Part shown: positions 1 through 8,460 of the stretch, piece after piece
Numbering within the stretch: position 1 is the stretch's first letter
Layout of the letters: the number at the start of each line of letters is the position of its first letter
From: Pseudodesulfovibrio sp. JC047
Lineage (GTDB): Bacteria; Desulfobacterota; Desulfovibrionia; Desulfovibrionales; Desulfovibrionaceae
DNA: 64,000 bases
NCBI RefSeq assembly: GCF_010468615.1
Contig: NZ_WUEH01000015.1
Span: 1 to 64,000, forward strand
Direction of reading: 5' to 3'
Made by a program: the position numbers and the translations under genes
The notes under the pieces: model-generated
What the model saw: the letters and a program-made list of their open reading frames with translations, nothing else
Database searches by the model: none
What the model was told of the DNA's origin: nothing

Positions 1-78
1 TTATTCTTACTCGTAATTAAACGGGCTGTGATTATCGTGATCTTATTTGCTCAACTCGCTATTTAATTGTCAAAGACC
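1..78 (-). promoter_or_regulatory. Probable rRNA operon leader with boxA, running off the left edge
   Basis: Read on the minus strand, positions 76-65 give TCTTTGACAATT followed by AAATAGCGAG, which closely resembles the boxA antitermination element and leader found just upstream of 16S rRNA genes in Desulfovibrio-type bacteria. No 16S sequence is present, so the gene would begin left of position 1. Two strong promoters with identical -10 and discriminator sequences lie just upstream (127-155 and 220-248), as expected for a stringently controlled rrn operon. The assignment rests on motif resemblance only; a leader of another stable RNA operon is the alternative. Confidence 0.6.
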
Positions 79-126
79 ATTCTGTCTTTTTCTCAAAGAA
101 CGTTCCCGCCGTCAGGCAGGAAGGGG

Positions 127-155
127 AAACTAGACTTTCGAGAAGCTCCCGTCAA
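127..155 (-). promoter_or_regulatory. rrn-type promoter, proximal (P2)
   Basis: On the minus strand the -35 is TTGACG (155-150), the spacer is exactly 17 bp and the -10 is TAGTTT (132-127), followed by the GC-rich discriminator CCCCTTCCTGCCTG. The -10 and discriminator are repeated exactly in the distal promoter at 220-248. Confidence 0.6.
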
Positions 156-219
156 CCCTTTTTTTCAACTTTTTCAAAGTCTTTTCAAAACGCTGACCCC
201 ACTCACAGGCAGGAAGGGG

Positions 220-248
220 AAACTAGGGTTTTCCCCCTTCCACGTCAA
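220..248 (-). promoter_or_regulatory. rrn-type promoter, distal (P1)
   Basis: Second copy of the promoter: -35 TTGACG (248-243), 17-bp spacer, -10 TAGTTT (225-220), same discriminator. Tandem promoters 93 bp apart with a conserved C-rich discriminator are typical of rRNA operons. A further TATAAT on the minus strand at 352-347 has no convincing -35. Confidence 0.6.
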
Positions 249-576
249 CACCTTTTTATACTTTTTTTACCTTTTCATTCATTTCGTTTCTCTCAATTTT
301 CAATCACCTGAATTTATTCACTTTATTTTCAGCGCCCTATTCCTTTATTATAGACCGACAGGGGAACATGACTTGAAAGTCGCACGCAAAAAAACAGCTC
401 CCCCTCTGAAATGGGCTCTCCCTTCCCTTTTGCCTCGGTTTCTATACAGCTCTTTTCCTGAACTTTATTCGATCTTCCCGTCAAAACCCTCATCATCGGC
501 TGGAGGATCATAATCAATCAAAGAAGGAAGCCTCCCTTAACAGAGACGGTCTTCTGTCAGAAGATGTCTCCGACGG
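249..576. other. Intergenic stretch, no gene seen
   Basis: This pyrimidine-rich stretch lies upstream of the twin promoters. Reading frames are open across parts of it on both strands, but the translations are low-complexity, lack ribosome-binding sites and match no family I know. It may hold upstream promoter elements for the rRNA operon. Nothing else is visible. Confidence 0.4.
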
Positions 577-876
577 CCAGAGGGGAACCTCTTGAAAGAG
601 GTTCCCCTCTGGACTCCCCTCCAGAACTTTTTGGCGCGCCTTCGGCGAGGTCCCACGATATCCGTTGAGTGGGATTGAAGAAGAAGGAGAGAGGGAATAG
701 GGTATGGGGAAAGAAAGAAGAAGCCCTTGTAAAATTTCTCCATACAGTCTGTAAAAAATACAATTTTTTACAACGACCTCCCAAGAGCCGCACGGACAAA
801 CGCTGCCGACAGCCCTCGCGAAGCGACCCAAAAAGTTTAGGAGAGTCCAGAGAACCCTTTTCAAAGGGTTCTCTGG
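577..876. repeat. Composite intergenic element, copy 1 (B...A)
   Basis: This is the shortest (300 bp) of five copies of a composite repeat. Its left end is a perfect palindrome of type B (577-612, CCAGAGGGGAACCTC and its complement). Then come a GTTGAGTGGGATT motif near 664, an AT-rich inverted repeat near 749-774 (GTAAAAAA...TTTTTTAC), a CTGCCGACAG motif and the type-A palindrome (847-876, CCAGAGAACCC and its complement). Other copies are at 21706-22011, 40890-41206, 41244-41560 and 55810-56126. No protein is encoded; the short ORFs inside are by-products. Confidence 0.85.
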
Positions 877-894
877 CAGGTCCAGGACAGCGTC

Positions 895-987
895 CTGGTC
901 TCACCGAAGGTGACCCCCGGTAGGGCTGGTCTCACCAAAGGTGACCCCCGGTAGGGCTGGTCTCGCTGAAGGTGACCTCCGGTAGGG
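895..987. repeat. 31-bp tandem repeat, three copies
   Basis: Three 31-bp units occupy 895-925, 926-956 and 957-987, each starting CTGGTCTC and ending CGGTAGGG, with a few substitutions in the third. A related array in the opposite orientation lies at 21629-21705, also directly beside a type-A palindrome, so the array appears to be an optional extension of the composite element. Confidence 0.8.
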
Positions 988-1049
988 GTTTCCTCGCGTT
1001 TTGCTTGGTGGTACATAATTGAAGTCACATTGAACATAAGGATGGAACG

Positions 1050-2162
1050 ATGGCATCAAAGGTATTTTTCTGGAATTTACGGGCAACGGTCAAAATGCCC
1101 TTTGGCAAACGGATGCGGAGTTTGCTGAAAGCGGTTAAGGGTGGCCAACATATCAAGGATGGCGACCTGACGGCAATTAAACTACATTTTGGCGAACAGG
1201 GAACCACGGGATTTCTCCGGCCATTGTGGATCAAACCGATTCTGGATTTTGTTCGGGAATCAGGCGGCAAACCGTTTTTGACCGACGCATCCACACTGTA
1301 CGTGGGCCAGCGAGGCGAAGCGGTTTCTCATGCCATGTGCGCGGCGCACCATGGATGGGACCCGCTGATGCTCGACGCTCCCGTCATTATCGCAGACGGA
1401 CTGCGTGGCGAATATGAAGTACCTGTCCCGATTGGCGGCAAACATATCGAAGACGCCTATATTGCGGGCAGCATCGCAGAGGCTGACTTCATGGTGACGT
1501 TGAATCACTTCAAGGGCCATGAAATGGCCGGGTATGGCGGTGCGCTCAAGAATATTGGCATGGGCGCTGCCAGCAAAAAAGGCAAGATGCAGCAACATTT
1601 CTCCACAGGACCGATCATCAATCAGGACGCGTGTACCGCGTGTGGATCGTGCCTGAAGGCGTGTAAAACCGGCGCATTATACCTTGAAGAATCCACAGGA
1701 AAAATCGCCCTTGACGCTGAAAAATGTGTCGGTTGCGGCGGCTGCTTCGTGGCTTGCCGCCATGGTGGACTGGAAGTGGATTGGAAAATGGGCGTACAGG
1801 AATTCCTGGAACGAATGATGGAATATGCCAAAGGCGTTCTGGCGACCAAAGAGACCCCGAGTCTGCATGTCAATTTCGTGATGGATGTGGTGCCGGACTG
1901 TGACTGTGTCGGGTTTACCGATGCGCCCATCTGTCCTGATATCGGCGTGTTGGTAAGCTTTGACCCCGTCGCTGTGGACCAGGCGTCCATGGATCTGGTC
2001 AACGCCGCCCAGCCGTTGTATCCCAGCCAACTTCCCTTTGGCGTCACGCCGGGACAAAACAAGTTCCTGGCCATCCACCAGCATGTTCCGCAGGCGTTTG
2101 GCCTGGATTATGCGGAAGAAATCGGCCTTGGGTCGAGAGAATATGAACTGGTAAATCTTTAG
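1050..2162 (+). CDS. DUF362 domain protein with two [4Fe-4S] clusters
   Basis: A 370-residue cytoplasmic protein. The N-terminal two thirds match the DUF362 family; around residues 195-240 there are two ferredoxin-type motifs, CTACGSCLKAC and CVGCGGCFVAC, each able to bind a [4Fe-4S] cluster. DUF362 ferredoxins are common in strict anaerobes but their substrate is not established; electron transfer is inferred. The ATG at 1050 is preceded by an AAGGA ribosome-binding site. The gene is monocistronic: it follows a repeat region and ends at a bidirectional terminator. Confidence 0.85.
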   Translation: MASKVFFWNLRATVKMPFGKRMRSLLKAVKGGQHIKDGDLTAIKLHFGEQGTTGFLRPLWIKPILDFVRESGGKPFLTDASTLYVGQRGEAVSHAMCAAHHGWDPLMLDAPVIIADGLRGEYEVPVPIGGKHIEDAYIAGSIAEADFMVTLNHFKGHEMAGYGGALKNIGMGAASKKGKMQQHFSTGPIINQDACTACGSCLKACKTGALYLEESTGKIALDAEKCVGCGGCFVACRHGGLEVDWKMGVQEFLERMMEYAKGVLATKETPSLHVNFVMDVVPDCDCVGFTDAPICPDIGVLVSFDPVAVDQASMDLVNAAQPLYPSQLPFGVTPGQNKFLAIHQHVPQAFGLDYAEEIGLGSREYELVNL

Positions 2163-2180
2163 AAGAGACGAAATTCATGA

Positions 2181-2218
2181 AAGGCGGGAGCGAAAAAAAC
2201 GCTCCCGCCTTTTTTGTT
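2181..2218. terminator. Bidirectional Rho-independent terminator
   Basis: A 12-bp perfect stem (AAGGCGGGAGCG at 2181-2192 pairing with 2200-2211) with an A-rich loop and T-runs on both strands lies between the convergent DUF362 and chemoreceptor genes. Confidence 0.9.
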
Positions 2219-2222
2219 TGCG

Positions 2223-4241
2223 TTAAAACCGCTCGAACTCGTTGCTGTCTCCCATGTCGAGTTCCATGCCCGTGGACGTCGGCTTGGAAGAAGCGGCTTC
2301 GAGCCGAAGGGATGTTGGCCGTTTGACCACCGACTGCTGTGTGATGTGTCGGCTCTCTGATCCAAGCTTGAAGAAACTAATCGCCTGTTGCAGATGCGCA
2401 CCTTCACTAGCAAGACTTTCCGATGTGGATGCGACTTCCTCTGAAGACGAAGCGTTTTGTTGAATAATCTGATCCAGTTGCTGAATCGCGGCATTGATCT
2501 GTTCGACGCCGGCACTCTGCTCATTGGACGCTGTCGTAATTTCCTGAATCAATTTGGCTGTTTCCTGAATTTCCGGCACCAGTTGATCGAGTTTACCACC
2601 CGCATCTTCAGCCACCTGGACCGTGGACGTGGATAATTCACTGATCTCGGATGCGGCCACTCCACTCCGTTCAGCGAGCTTCCGCACTTCAGCGGCGACC
2701 ACGGCAAATCCCTTCCCATGTTCCCCGGCTCGGGCGGCCTCGATAGCCGCATTGAGCGCCAACAGATTTGTCTGACGAGCGATGTCTTCGATGACCGATA
2801 TCTTTTCGGCAATGTCCGTCATGGCGTGCATGGCCTGCGAAACCGCGACACCACTTTCTTCGGCCCTTTGCGCTGCCGTGCGAGCAATTATTTCCGTCTT
2901 GCCCGCATTCTCCGCATTTGCCTGAATATTGGACGCCATTTCCTCCATGGACGCGGAAACTTCCTCGACATTGGCGGCCTGCTCTGACGCACCCTCCGCC
3001 ATGCTCTGCGAGGACGCCGCAAGCTCTTCGCTGCCTGAGGCCACATTCTCCGTGGATGAACTCACCGAACCAATTACATTTTTCAGTTGCGACGTCATGG
3101 TCCGCAAGGCAGTGGCAAGAGCACCTATTTCGTCTTTTTGATCGACATCGATATCCTTGGTCAAATCACCTTCGGACAGGCTCTGTGCCAACGAAATGCC
3201 CTTGAGAATCGGTGTCGTAATAATTTTGGCAATCACGAGAAGGACCACGAAAAGAATGGCGATGGCAATGACGGCCATGATGCCGGACATGTACGCAAAG
3301 GAATCAGCCTGTTCACGCACCGTGTCCATTGGCACAGCAACAGCGAGACTCCATGGCTCTCCAGTCCGACCGATGGAAATGGGAGCCAGAGAAATATACC
3401 AATCTCCAGTGGAGGTCACGGTTTCATGAGAATAATACGTCCCGGCCTTGACAGCGCGCCCCACGTGACTGGCTTCCTCATTCCCCATGAAATCACTGAT
3501 ATTCTTCCCTGTCTTATCCGCATCAGGATGCGCGACAACCGTCCCCTTGTTCGTCATGAGAAAGGCATAGCCCGTCTCAAACGGCTTGATCTCGTTAACA
3601 ATTTTCTGAAGATCATTGAGGTAAAAATCAACACCGACAATACCGATATTCTTTCCATCCTTTTTGACAGGGTGCCCGGTGGACGCGAGCCAGAATCGTT
3701 TGCCATCAACGTCCCATGGATAGGGTTCCGCAATGGTTTCAACCGAGCCGGCCATGGGCTTTACAAACCATTCTTCATTTTCAAATCCACTGATTCCGGC
3801 AAAGCTCGAAGCGATTTTCCCCCCATCACGGTGATACCAGGTGCGGTACGTCCCCTTGTACGTATCCCGATACTCTTCCTCTCGATCATCAAATTTGCCG
3901 GGAAGAAAAGTACACCATGCACCCGCCAATTCCTCATGCCGTTCCAGCACATCGATGACAAAGGCATCCAGATATTCCCGATCGGGAATGGTGGTGTAAT
4001 TGACGGCCTGCTCATAGGCTGCCGCCATGGTGCGTGTGGCTGTCATGGCCAGATCCATTGACTCCCCGACCTCCAAACTATGCCCATAAGCCAAGCGATT
4101 CGCGTTTTCCTCGGCCTGCTCAACGGCCATATTTTGCGCTTTCAGCGTGAGAATAACGGTACTTGCTGTCATGACAACGAAGATGACAAAAAACGTTGGC
4201 AACAAAATCTTGTACTTGAGATTCCAATCCTTGAAACGCAT
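2223..4241 (-). CDS. Methyl-accepting chemotaxis protein with dCache sensor
   Basis: Transmembrane chemoreceptor of 672 residues. TM1 lies at about residues 13-33, then a periplasmic double-Cache sensor to about residue 290 (contains the [16 protein letters not shown] region typical of dCache_1), TM2, a HAMP segment and a full signalling domain with the hairpin tip [18 protein letters not shown]. The start at 4241 (MRFKDW) is chosen over an ATG eight codons upstream because AAGGAGAAGTG directly precedes it. The ligand is probably a small organic molecule such as an amino or carboxylic acid, but this cannot be read from sequence. The C-terminus ends in FERF, as in the second chemoreceptor at 32.4 kb. 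Confidence 0.93.
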   Translation of the reverse strand: MRFKDWNLKYKILLPTFFVIFVVMTASTVILTLKAQNMAVEQAEENANRLAYGHSLEVGESMDLAMTATRTMAAAYEQAVNYTTIPDREYLDAFVIDVLERHEELAGAWCTFLPGKFDDREEEYRDTYKGTYRTWYHRDGGKIASSFAGISGFENEEWFVKPMAGSVETIAEPYPWDVDGKRFWLASTGHPVKKDGKNIGIVGVDFYLNDLQKIVNEIKPFETGYAFLMTNKGTVVAHPDADKTGKNISDFMGNEEASHVGRAVKAGTYYSHETVTSTGDWYISLAPISIGRTGEPWSLAVAVPMDTVREQADSFAYMSGIMAVIAIAILFVVLLVIAKIITTPILKGISLAQSLSEGDLTKDIDVDQKDEIGALATALRTMTSQLKNVIGSVSSSTENVASGSEELAASSQSMAEGASEQAANVEEVSASMEEMASNIQANAENAGKTEIIARTAAQRAEESGVAVSQAMHAMTDIAEKISVIEDIARQTNLLALNAAIEAARAGEHGKGFAVVAAEVRKLAERSGVAASEISELSTSTVQVAEDAGGKLDQLVPEIQETAKLIQEITTASNEQSAGVEQINAAIQQLDQIIQQNASSSEEVASTSESLASEGAHLQQAISFFKLGSESRHITQQSVVKRPTSLRLEAASSKPTSTGMELDMGDSNEFERF

Positions 4242-4379
4242 CACTTCTCCTTGGACTTCTGTCATTTCCTACATGGTTTTCAGGGGGACGTTGGGAGTTC
4301 ACCATTACATCCCTAGTGCAAAGTGATATCTGGTGATATTATATTTCGGAGTGGAATCGTCGGCTTTGCCGAAAAAAAA

Positions 4380-5048
4380 TCAGATGAGATTGACTGAGGC
4401 GAGTTCTTCCATGAGTGCCGCAACATCGGCGCAGATGAAATCAGGCTCATGCCCGACAAAAGCCGTGGCACGAGAGCTGCCGCTGGTCACAGCGGCGGAC
4501 AGGGTTCCAGCCCGGTGGCCGGTTTCCACATCCATGGGATGATCGCCGACCATGAGCGCACTCCGAGTGTCGGCATTGATGGCCGAAAGGGCCTGATGCA
4601 AATGGGCGGGATTCGGTTTGACCTGTGAAGCATCTTCACGCGGGATGAAGACTCGCGTGTGCTGTTCGATATCCGGAAAAACCGTTTTGACGGCTGCCGA
4701 AATATTTCGAGAAATAACGCCAACAGCGATTCCCCGGCGTTCCAGGTCAGCAAGCACGGGGCGGGTGAAATCAAAAAGCGCACCATCCCGGGCCGCGTCC
4801 AGCTCCATGGCCGTGATGACCAGCCGGCCGCGAGAGAGAAACTCCAGCCCTTCGGCTCGATCGCGTTCCATGACGCTCCCGGCAAGCTCTTCCAGCCACT
4901 CAAGCGCGGGCTTGGCATTGGGAACCGGCCGTTCGTCCATGAAAACCTCGCCCAGTGCCGCAATCTTGATCTTCATGCGATCAAAATCCAGAGACACGTC
5001 GGCCAATGTGCCGTCAAAATCAAAGATAATGGCATCGAGTTTGGACAT
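4380..5048 (-). CDS. HAD-superfamily phosphatase (HAD-IA type)
   Basis: A 222-residue haloacid-dehalogenase hydrolase. Motif I is DFDGTLAD with nucleophile Asp10 and acid Asp12, motif II lies in the GVISRN region, motif III is VKPNP and motif IV is VGDHPMDVETG. A helical cap between motifs I and II matches phosphoglycolate-phosphatase-like members. The substrate is unknown. It is the last gene of a three-gene minus-strand unit, starting 8 bp after the nfo stop codon. Clearing 2-phosphoglycolate from DNA 3' ends processed by endonuclease IV would fit this context, but that is inference. Confidence 0.85.
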   Translation of the reverse strand: MSKLDAIIFDFDGTLADVSLDFDRMKIKIAALGEVFMDERPVPNAKPALEWLEELAGSVMERDRAEGLEFLSRGRLVITAMELDAARDGALFDFTRPVLADLERRGIAVGVISRNISAAVKTVFPDIEQHTRVFIPREDASQVKPNPAHLHQALSAINADTRSALMVGDHPMDVETGHRAGTLSAAVTSGSSRATAFVGHEPDFICADVAALMEELASVNLI

Positions 5049-5056
5049 GGGACAGT

Positions 5057-5908
5057 CTATGCTTTTTCAGCGAGTTCGCGCAAGGTTCGCAGATTTTGGA
5101 CATCGTCCTGCAAGTCTGCATCCTTGGGCGTTTCGAGTGTCTTGGGAACAGCGGCAAACTGTTGATCCTGCATGAGCAACCGGAAACCGTCCAATCCGAT
5201 AGTCCCTTTTCCGATGTGTTCGTGCCGGTCCTTATGCGAATCGAATTCGTTTTTGGTATCGTTCACATGAAAAAATTGCAGCCGATCCAGCCCGATGATC
5301 CGATCAAACGCGTCAAACGTCGCACCATACGTCTCCGGCGTGCGAATATCGTAGCCAGCGGCAAAGGTATGACAGGTGTCATAACACACGCCCAATCGAT
5401 CAGGATATTTTGACAGTCGGATGATCTCGGCCAATTCCTCGAAGGTAGCCCCGAGGTTGGTCCCCTGCCCTGCCGTGGTTTCGAGCAGGACGGTGGCCGA
5501 CGCGGTCCCGGATTGCTCGATGGCTCTATCCAGATTGGCTGCGTACCGTTCAATCCCGGCCTCGACACCAGTGCCGAGATGTGATCCCGGATGTGTCACC
5601 AGCCAGGGGATGGACAGGGCTTCGATGCGACGAAGTTCTTCGGAAAAAGCCAGAATGGATCGTTCGACCTGTTCCGATTTGTTGGACGCAAGATTGATGA
5701 GATAAGAATCATGCGCCGAGATCGGATAGTCGCCCCAACGGCTCCACGCTTCAGCAAAAAGATCGATGTCATACCCGGACAGCGGCGGAATCTTCCACTG
5801 CCGCTGATTCCGGGTAAATATCTGCAATGCGGTGCCGCCGACAGCCCCAATGCGGTCAAAGGCCATGTACAGCCCACCGGCAATGGACATATGGGCACCC
5901 AAATACAT
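5057..5908 (-). CDS. nfo: Endonuclease IV (AP endonuclease)
   Basis: A 283-residue TIM-barrel enzyme of the EndoIV/AP-endonuclease-2 family that cleaves DNA 5' to abasic sites in base-excision repair. The trinuclear-zinc ligand motifs are present: GAHMSIAGG at the N-terminus, SAHDSYLINLAS, VTHPGSHLG, LLETTAGQG, CYDTCHTFAAGYD, FHVNDTKN and DRHEHIGKG. Length matches the family (about 280). It follows the 93-residue gene by 4 bp and precedes the HAD phosphatase by 8 bp, so the three are probably co-transcribed. Confidence 0.96.
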   Translation of the reverse strand: MYLGAHMSIAGGLYMAFDRIGAVGGTALQIFTRNQRQWKIPPLSGYDIDLFAEAWSRWGDYPISAHDSYLINLASNKSEQVERSILAFSEELRRIEALSIPWLVTHPGSHLGTGVEAGIERYAANLDRAIEQSGTASATVLLETTAGQGTNLGATFEELAEIIRLSKYPDRLGVCYDTCHTFAAGYDIRTPETYGATFDAFDRIIGLDRLQFFHVNDTKNEFDSHKDRHEHIGKGTIGLDGFRLLMQDQQFAAVPKTLETPKDADLQDDVQNLRTLRELAEKA

Positions 5909-5912
5909 GATC

Positions 5913-6194
5913 TTAGGAAATCCAGCCGCTCAGTGCGTCCACGATCTTCTGGGCCTGCGCCTGGCTGGAAATGTTGAATTTTGATTTGGGACGGTAGGTG
6001 CCATCGACTTTCTGATAGCGGCGGATAGTGTATTTTTCCGGACCGTATTCGCCTTTGGCACGATTGAGTTCCTGATACCGAAAAACAATCGTCGTCCATG
6101 CGCCCTTGGACAGAATGACCTTATCCAGCTCTTTCACGATGAGCTGGTTGTCCTCGGAATAATTGATGGTAATTTCGTCTACGTTGGATGCCAT
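5913..6194 (-). CDS. Conserved small protein of unknown function
   Basis: A 93-residue soluble protein, rich in charged residues, beginning MASNVDEITINYSED. I recognise no domain. Good coding character, a start codon preceded by AAGGAG, and tight spacing (4 bp) to nfo support it as a real gene. Predicted mostly beta in the first 70 residues and helical at the end (SSQAQAQKIVDALS). A role linked to DNA repair is only suggested by position. Confidence 0.7.
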   Translation of the reverse strand: MASNVDEITINYSEDNQLIVKELDKVILSKGAWTTIVFRYQELNRAKGEYGPEKYTIRRYQKVDGTYRPKSKFNISSQAQAQKIVDALSGWIS

Positions 6195-6533
6195 GATGCA
6201 CTCCTTACTATATGTCGTCTATCCGATTTGGATAGCAGGGGCTTACCCATACATATGTCGATGGCAGATGGCAACCCCCGGGCCACAAGGGCTTCCGGCT
6301 GGTTTCAGTCCAATATCTTGCCGATCAGATTGCCGGGAGAACACAACAGTCTGTAAAATGGTGAATGATAACTGGCTTCAGTCAAGCCGTAAAAGCACGA
6401 TGTATCCGGCACCCAATGAACCTGCCGAGACACCCTGAATACCCGTCAAAGAACAGAATGCCATCTCATCAAACGGCACCTTCACGGACACACACAGTTT
6501 TTTATGCAAAGGCAGGCTCGTTCCCGGCTCTTT
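6195..6533. other. Intergenic region without a recognisable gene
   Basis: This 339-bp stretch separates the nfo unit from zupT, both on the minus strand. It should contain the promoter of the nfo unit and the 3' end of the zupT transcript. I see no clear terminator, promoter pair or RNA gene. A minus-strand frame continues open past the zupT TAG for about 56 codons, which I consider chance. Confidence 0.4.
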
Positions 6534-7364
6534 CTACAGGAAAAGAAGGAGCGAGAGCGCCATGACCGCCATACCGGCAATCAGGCCGTACACGGAAAGG
6601 TGGTGTTCACCGAATTCCTCGGCTGCGGGAAGCAATTCGTCAAAGGAAATAAACACCATGATTCCGGCGACCCCGGCAAAAAGCACGCCGAAAAGCGTAG
6701 GCGAAAAAAAGGGCATCAGGATAAGGTACCCGATGAGTGCGCCGACAGGTTCGGACAAACCCGACAGGAAAGAATAGAAAAAGGCCTTTTTCCGATCACC
6801 TGTGGCGTAAAAGAGCGGAATGGACACCGCGATTCCTTCGGGGATGTTGTGGATGGCGATGGCCACGGCAATGGCGATGCCCAACGCCGGGTCAGTCAAC
6901 GCGGCCGAAAAGGTGGCCAGTCCTTCCGGAAAATTATGAATGGCAATGGCAATGGCCGCGAAAATACCCGTCCGCCTGAGCTTGTCAAAATTGTGGGTTT
7001 CGTCCTTGGGCAAATTTTCCTTTCCCTGCTCCATTTCTTCAATGAAATGCATTTCATGCGGATTCTCATAACTGGGAACGCATTTGTCGATGATGGCAAT
7101 CAAAGCGATGCCACCAAAAAAGGAAAGGACCGTCACCCATGAGGCCGTGACCTCACCGAGCTCCGAGGTCAAAGCGTCTTTGGCCTTGACCAATATTTCC
7201 ACAAAGGAAACATAAATCATCACCCCGGCGGAAAAACCAAGGGCCAGGGACAAAAATTTGGTATTGGTCTGCCGGGCAAAAAAAGCGATGGCAGAGCCGA
7301 TGCCGGTCGACAAACCGGCAAACACGGTCAGGCCGAATGCGAAAAGGACTGTTTGGGTATCCAT
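6534..7364 (-). CDS. zupT: ZIP-family divalent metal transporter
   Basis: A 276-residue inner-membrane protein with about eight transmembrane helices. The metal-binding signatures of the family are clear: [10 protein letters not shown] in TM4 and [12 protein letters not shown] in TM5. ZupT proteins import Zn2+ and also Fe2+, Mn2+ or Co2+. A cytoplasmic loop between TM3 and TM4 (residues about 95-120) carries several His, Glu and Asp residues. It is transcribed divergently from the znuA-like gene with 178 bp between the start codons, so one Zn-responsive control region could serve both; I could not identify a clear Zur box. Confidence 0.93.
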   Translation of the reverse strand: MDTQTVLFAFGLTVFAGLSTGIGSAIAFFARQTNTKFLSLALGFSAGVMIYVSFVEILVKAKDALTSELGEVTASWVTVLSFFGGIALIAIIDKCVPSYENPHEMHFIEEMEQGKENLPKDETHNFDKLRRTGIFAAIAIAIHNFPEGLATFSAALTDPALGIAIAVAIAIHNIPEGIAVSIPLFYATGDRKKAFFYSFLSGLSEPVGALIGYLILMPFFSPTLFGVLFAGVAGIMVFISFDELLPAAEEFGEHHLSVYGLIAGMAVMALSLLLFL

Positions 7365-7542
7365 CGTTCCACCCTACCCAAAAAAAAGGAACAATGCACC
7401 CCGGAAATTTCATCTGACGGACAGTCAACACCAAAAATCGGATGTATGCGAAACAGGAGTTGAACTCAAAGGCGGGAATACGTATCCTTTTTCAATGGAT
7501 GTGTTTGTCCTGCCACCTCAAACCCGAAAGAGGTCCGATTCC

Positions 7543-8439
7543 ATGACACCTTTGAAAATCCTTGCGGGAATGTTTGCATTGATACTGCTGACGACTCCGG
7601 CCCAGGCTGAACCGCTGTCCGTCACGGTCTCCATTGCCCCACTCAAATATTTTACGGAATCCATCGGCGGAGACCGGATCTCGGTCGAAGTCATGGTGCA
7701 ACCAGGAGCCAGTCCGGCCACTTATGAGCCGAAACCTCGGCAGATGGTTGCCTTGAGTGCCGCCCGGCTCTATCTGGCTATCGGCGTTCCCTTTGAACGA
7801 ACCTGGCTGCCTCGCATTCAGAGTGCCAATCCCGACATGCCCGTGGTCAACGTCGCATCAGGGCTGGATTTGATGCCCATGGCAACACATCGGCACGATG
7901 CTGACCATGAAAAAAGCCATGGGCACACTCACGGTGATGCCCATGACGGCCGTATCATGGACCCGCATGTCTGGAATTCTCCAGCCATGGTCCGCCAGAT
8001 GGCACAGGCCATCCTGACTGCCCTGACACACGTCGATCCCGAGGGCCAAGCCATTTATCAAAAAGGATATACTGATTTTCTCGCCACGGTGCAGAATGTT
8101 GACACCCAAATCAAGGGATTGCTGGGCACTGCCAAGGGCGGACATTTCCTGACCTATCACCCATCATGGGGCTACTTTGCCCGGGACTACGGATTGATTC
8201 AGGTGCCGGTTGAAATGGAAGGGAAAAACCCGGGTCCCAAGGAATTGGCCGCTGTGATCAATCTGGCCACCGAAGAATCCATCACGGCAATCTTCGTGCA
8301 GCCGCAATTTTCGGCAAAATCCGCACGGATCATTGCCGAGGCCATTCACGGTCAGGTGGTCGAAGCCGACCCGCTGGCGGAAGAGTGGGCGGACAACATG
8401 GTCATGATCGCCAGACAGTTCAGCGAAGCACTTCGCTGA
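7543..8439 (+). CDS. ZnuA-like metal-binding ABC transporter protein, orphan
   Basis: A 298-residue periplasmic cluster A-I solute-binding protein. The start at 7543 gives a proper signal peptide (MTPLKILAGMFALILL...AQA, cleavage near residue 22) and has AGAGG upstream; frames open further upstream are not coding. A His-rich loop at residues 116-137 (HRHDADHEKSHGHTHGDAH) is typical of zinc-specific members. Ligand motifs DPHVW and TYHPSWGYFARDYG are present, but the usual first ligand His in the PHxYEP motif is replaced by Ala59 (SPATYEP). No ABC ATPase or permease genes are adjacent. Confidence 0.9.
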   Translation: MTPLKILAGMFALILLTTPAQAEPLSVTVSIAPLKYFTESIGGDRISVEVMVQPGASPATYEPKPRQMVALSAARLYLAIGVPFERTWLPRIQSANPDMPVVNVASGLDLMPMATHRHDADHEKSHGHTHGDAHDGRIMDPHVWNSPAMVRQMAQAILTALTHVDPEGQAIYQKGYTDFLATVQNVDTQIKGLLGTAKGGHFLTYHPSWGYFARDYGLIQVPVEMEGKNPGPKELAAVINLATEESITAIFVQPQFSAKSARIIAEAIHGQVVEADPLAEEWADNMVMIARQFSEALR

Positions 8440-8460
8440 ACCTGTTGTCTGTACGAAAGA

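Noticed and set aside
67-513. 148-codon ORF at the left edge.
   Set aside because: It spans the rrn-type promoters antisense, has low-complexity composition and no ribosome-binding site.
4359-4379. CGGC-TTT-GCCG hairpin as terminator of the HAD gene.
   Set aside because: On the gene's strand the T-run precedes the stem instead of following it, so it does not fit a Rho-independent terminator.
6360-6533. Frame open for about 56 codons after the zupT TAG stop, suggesting readthrough or pyrrolysine.
   Set aside because: ZIP proteins normally end at this point, and the extension has no family similarity or pyrrolysine-insertion signal that I can see.
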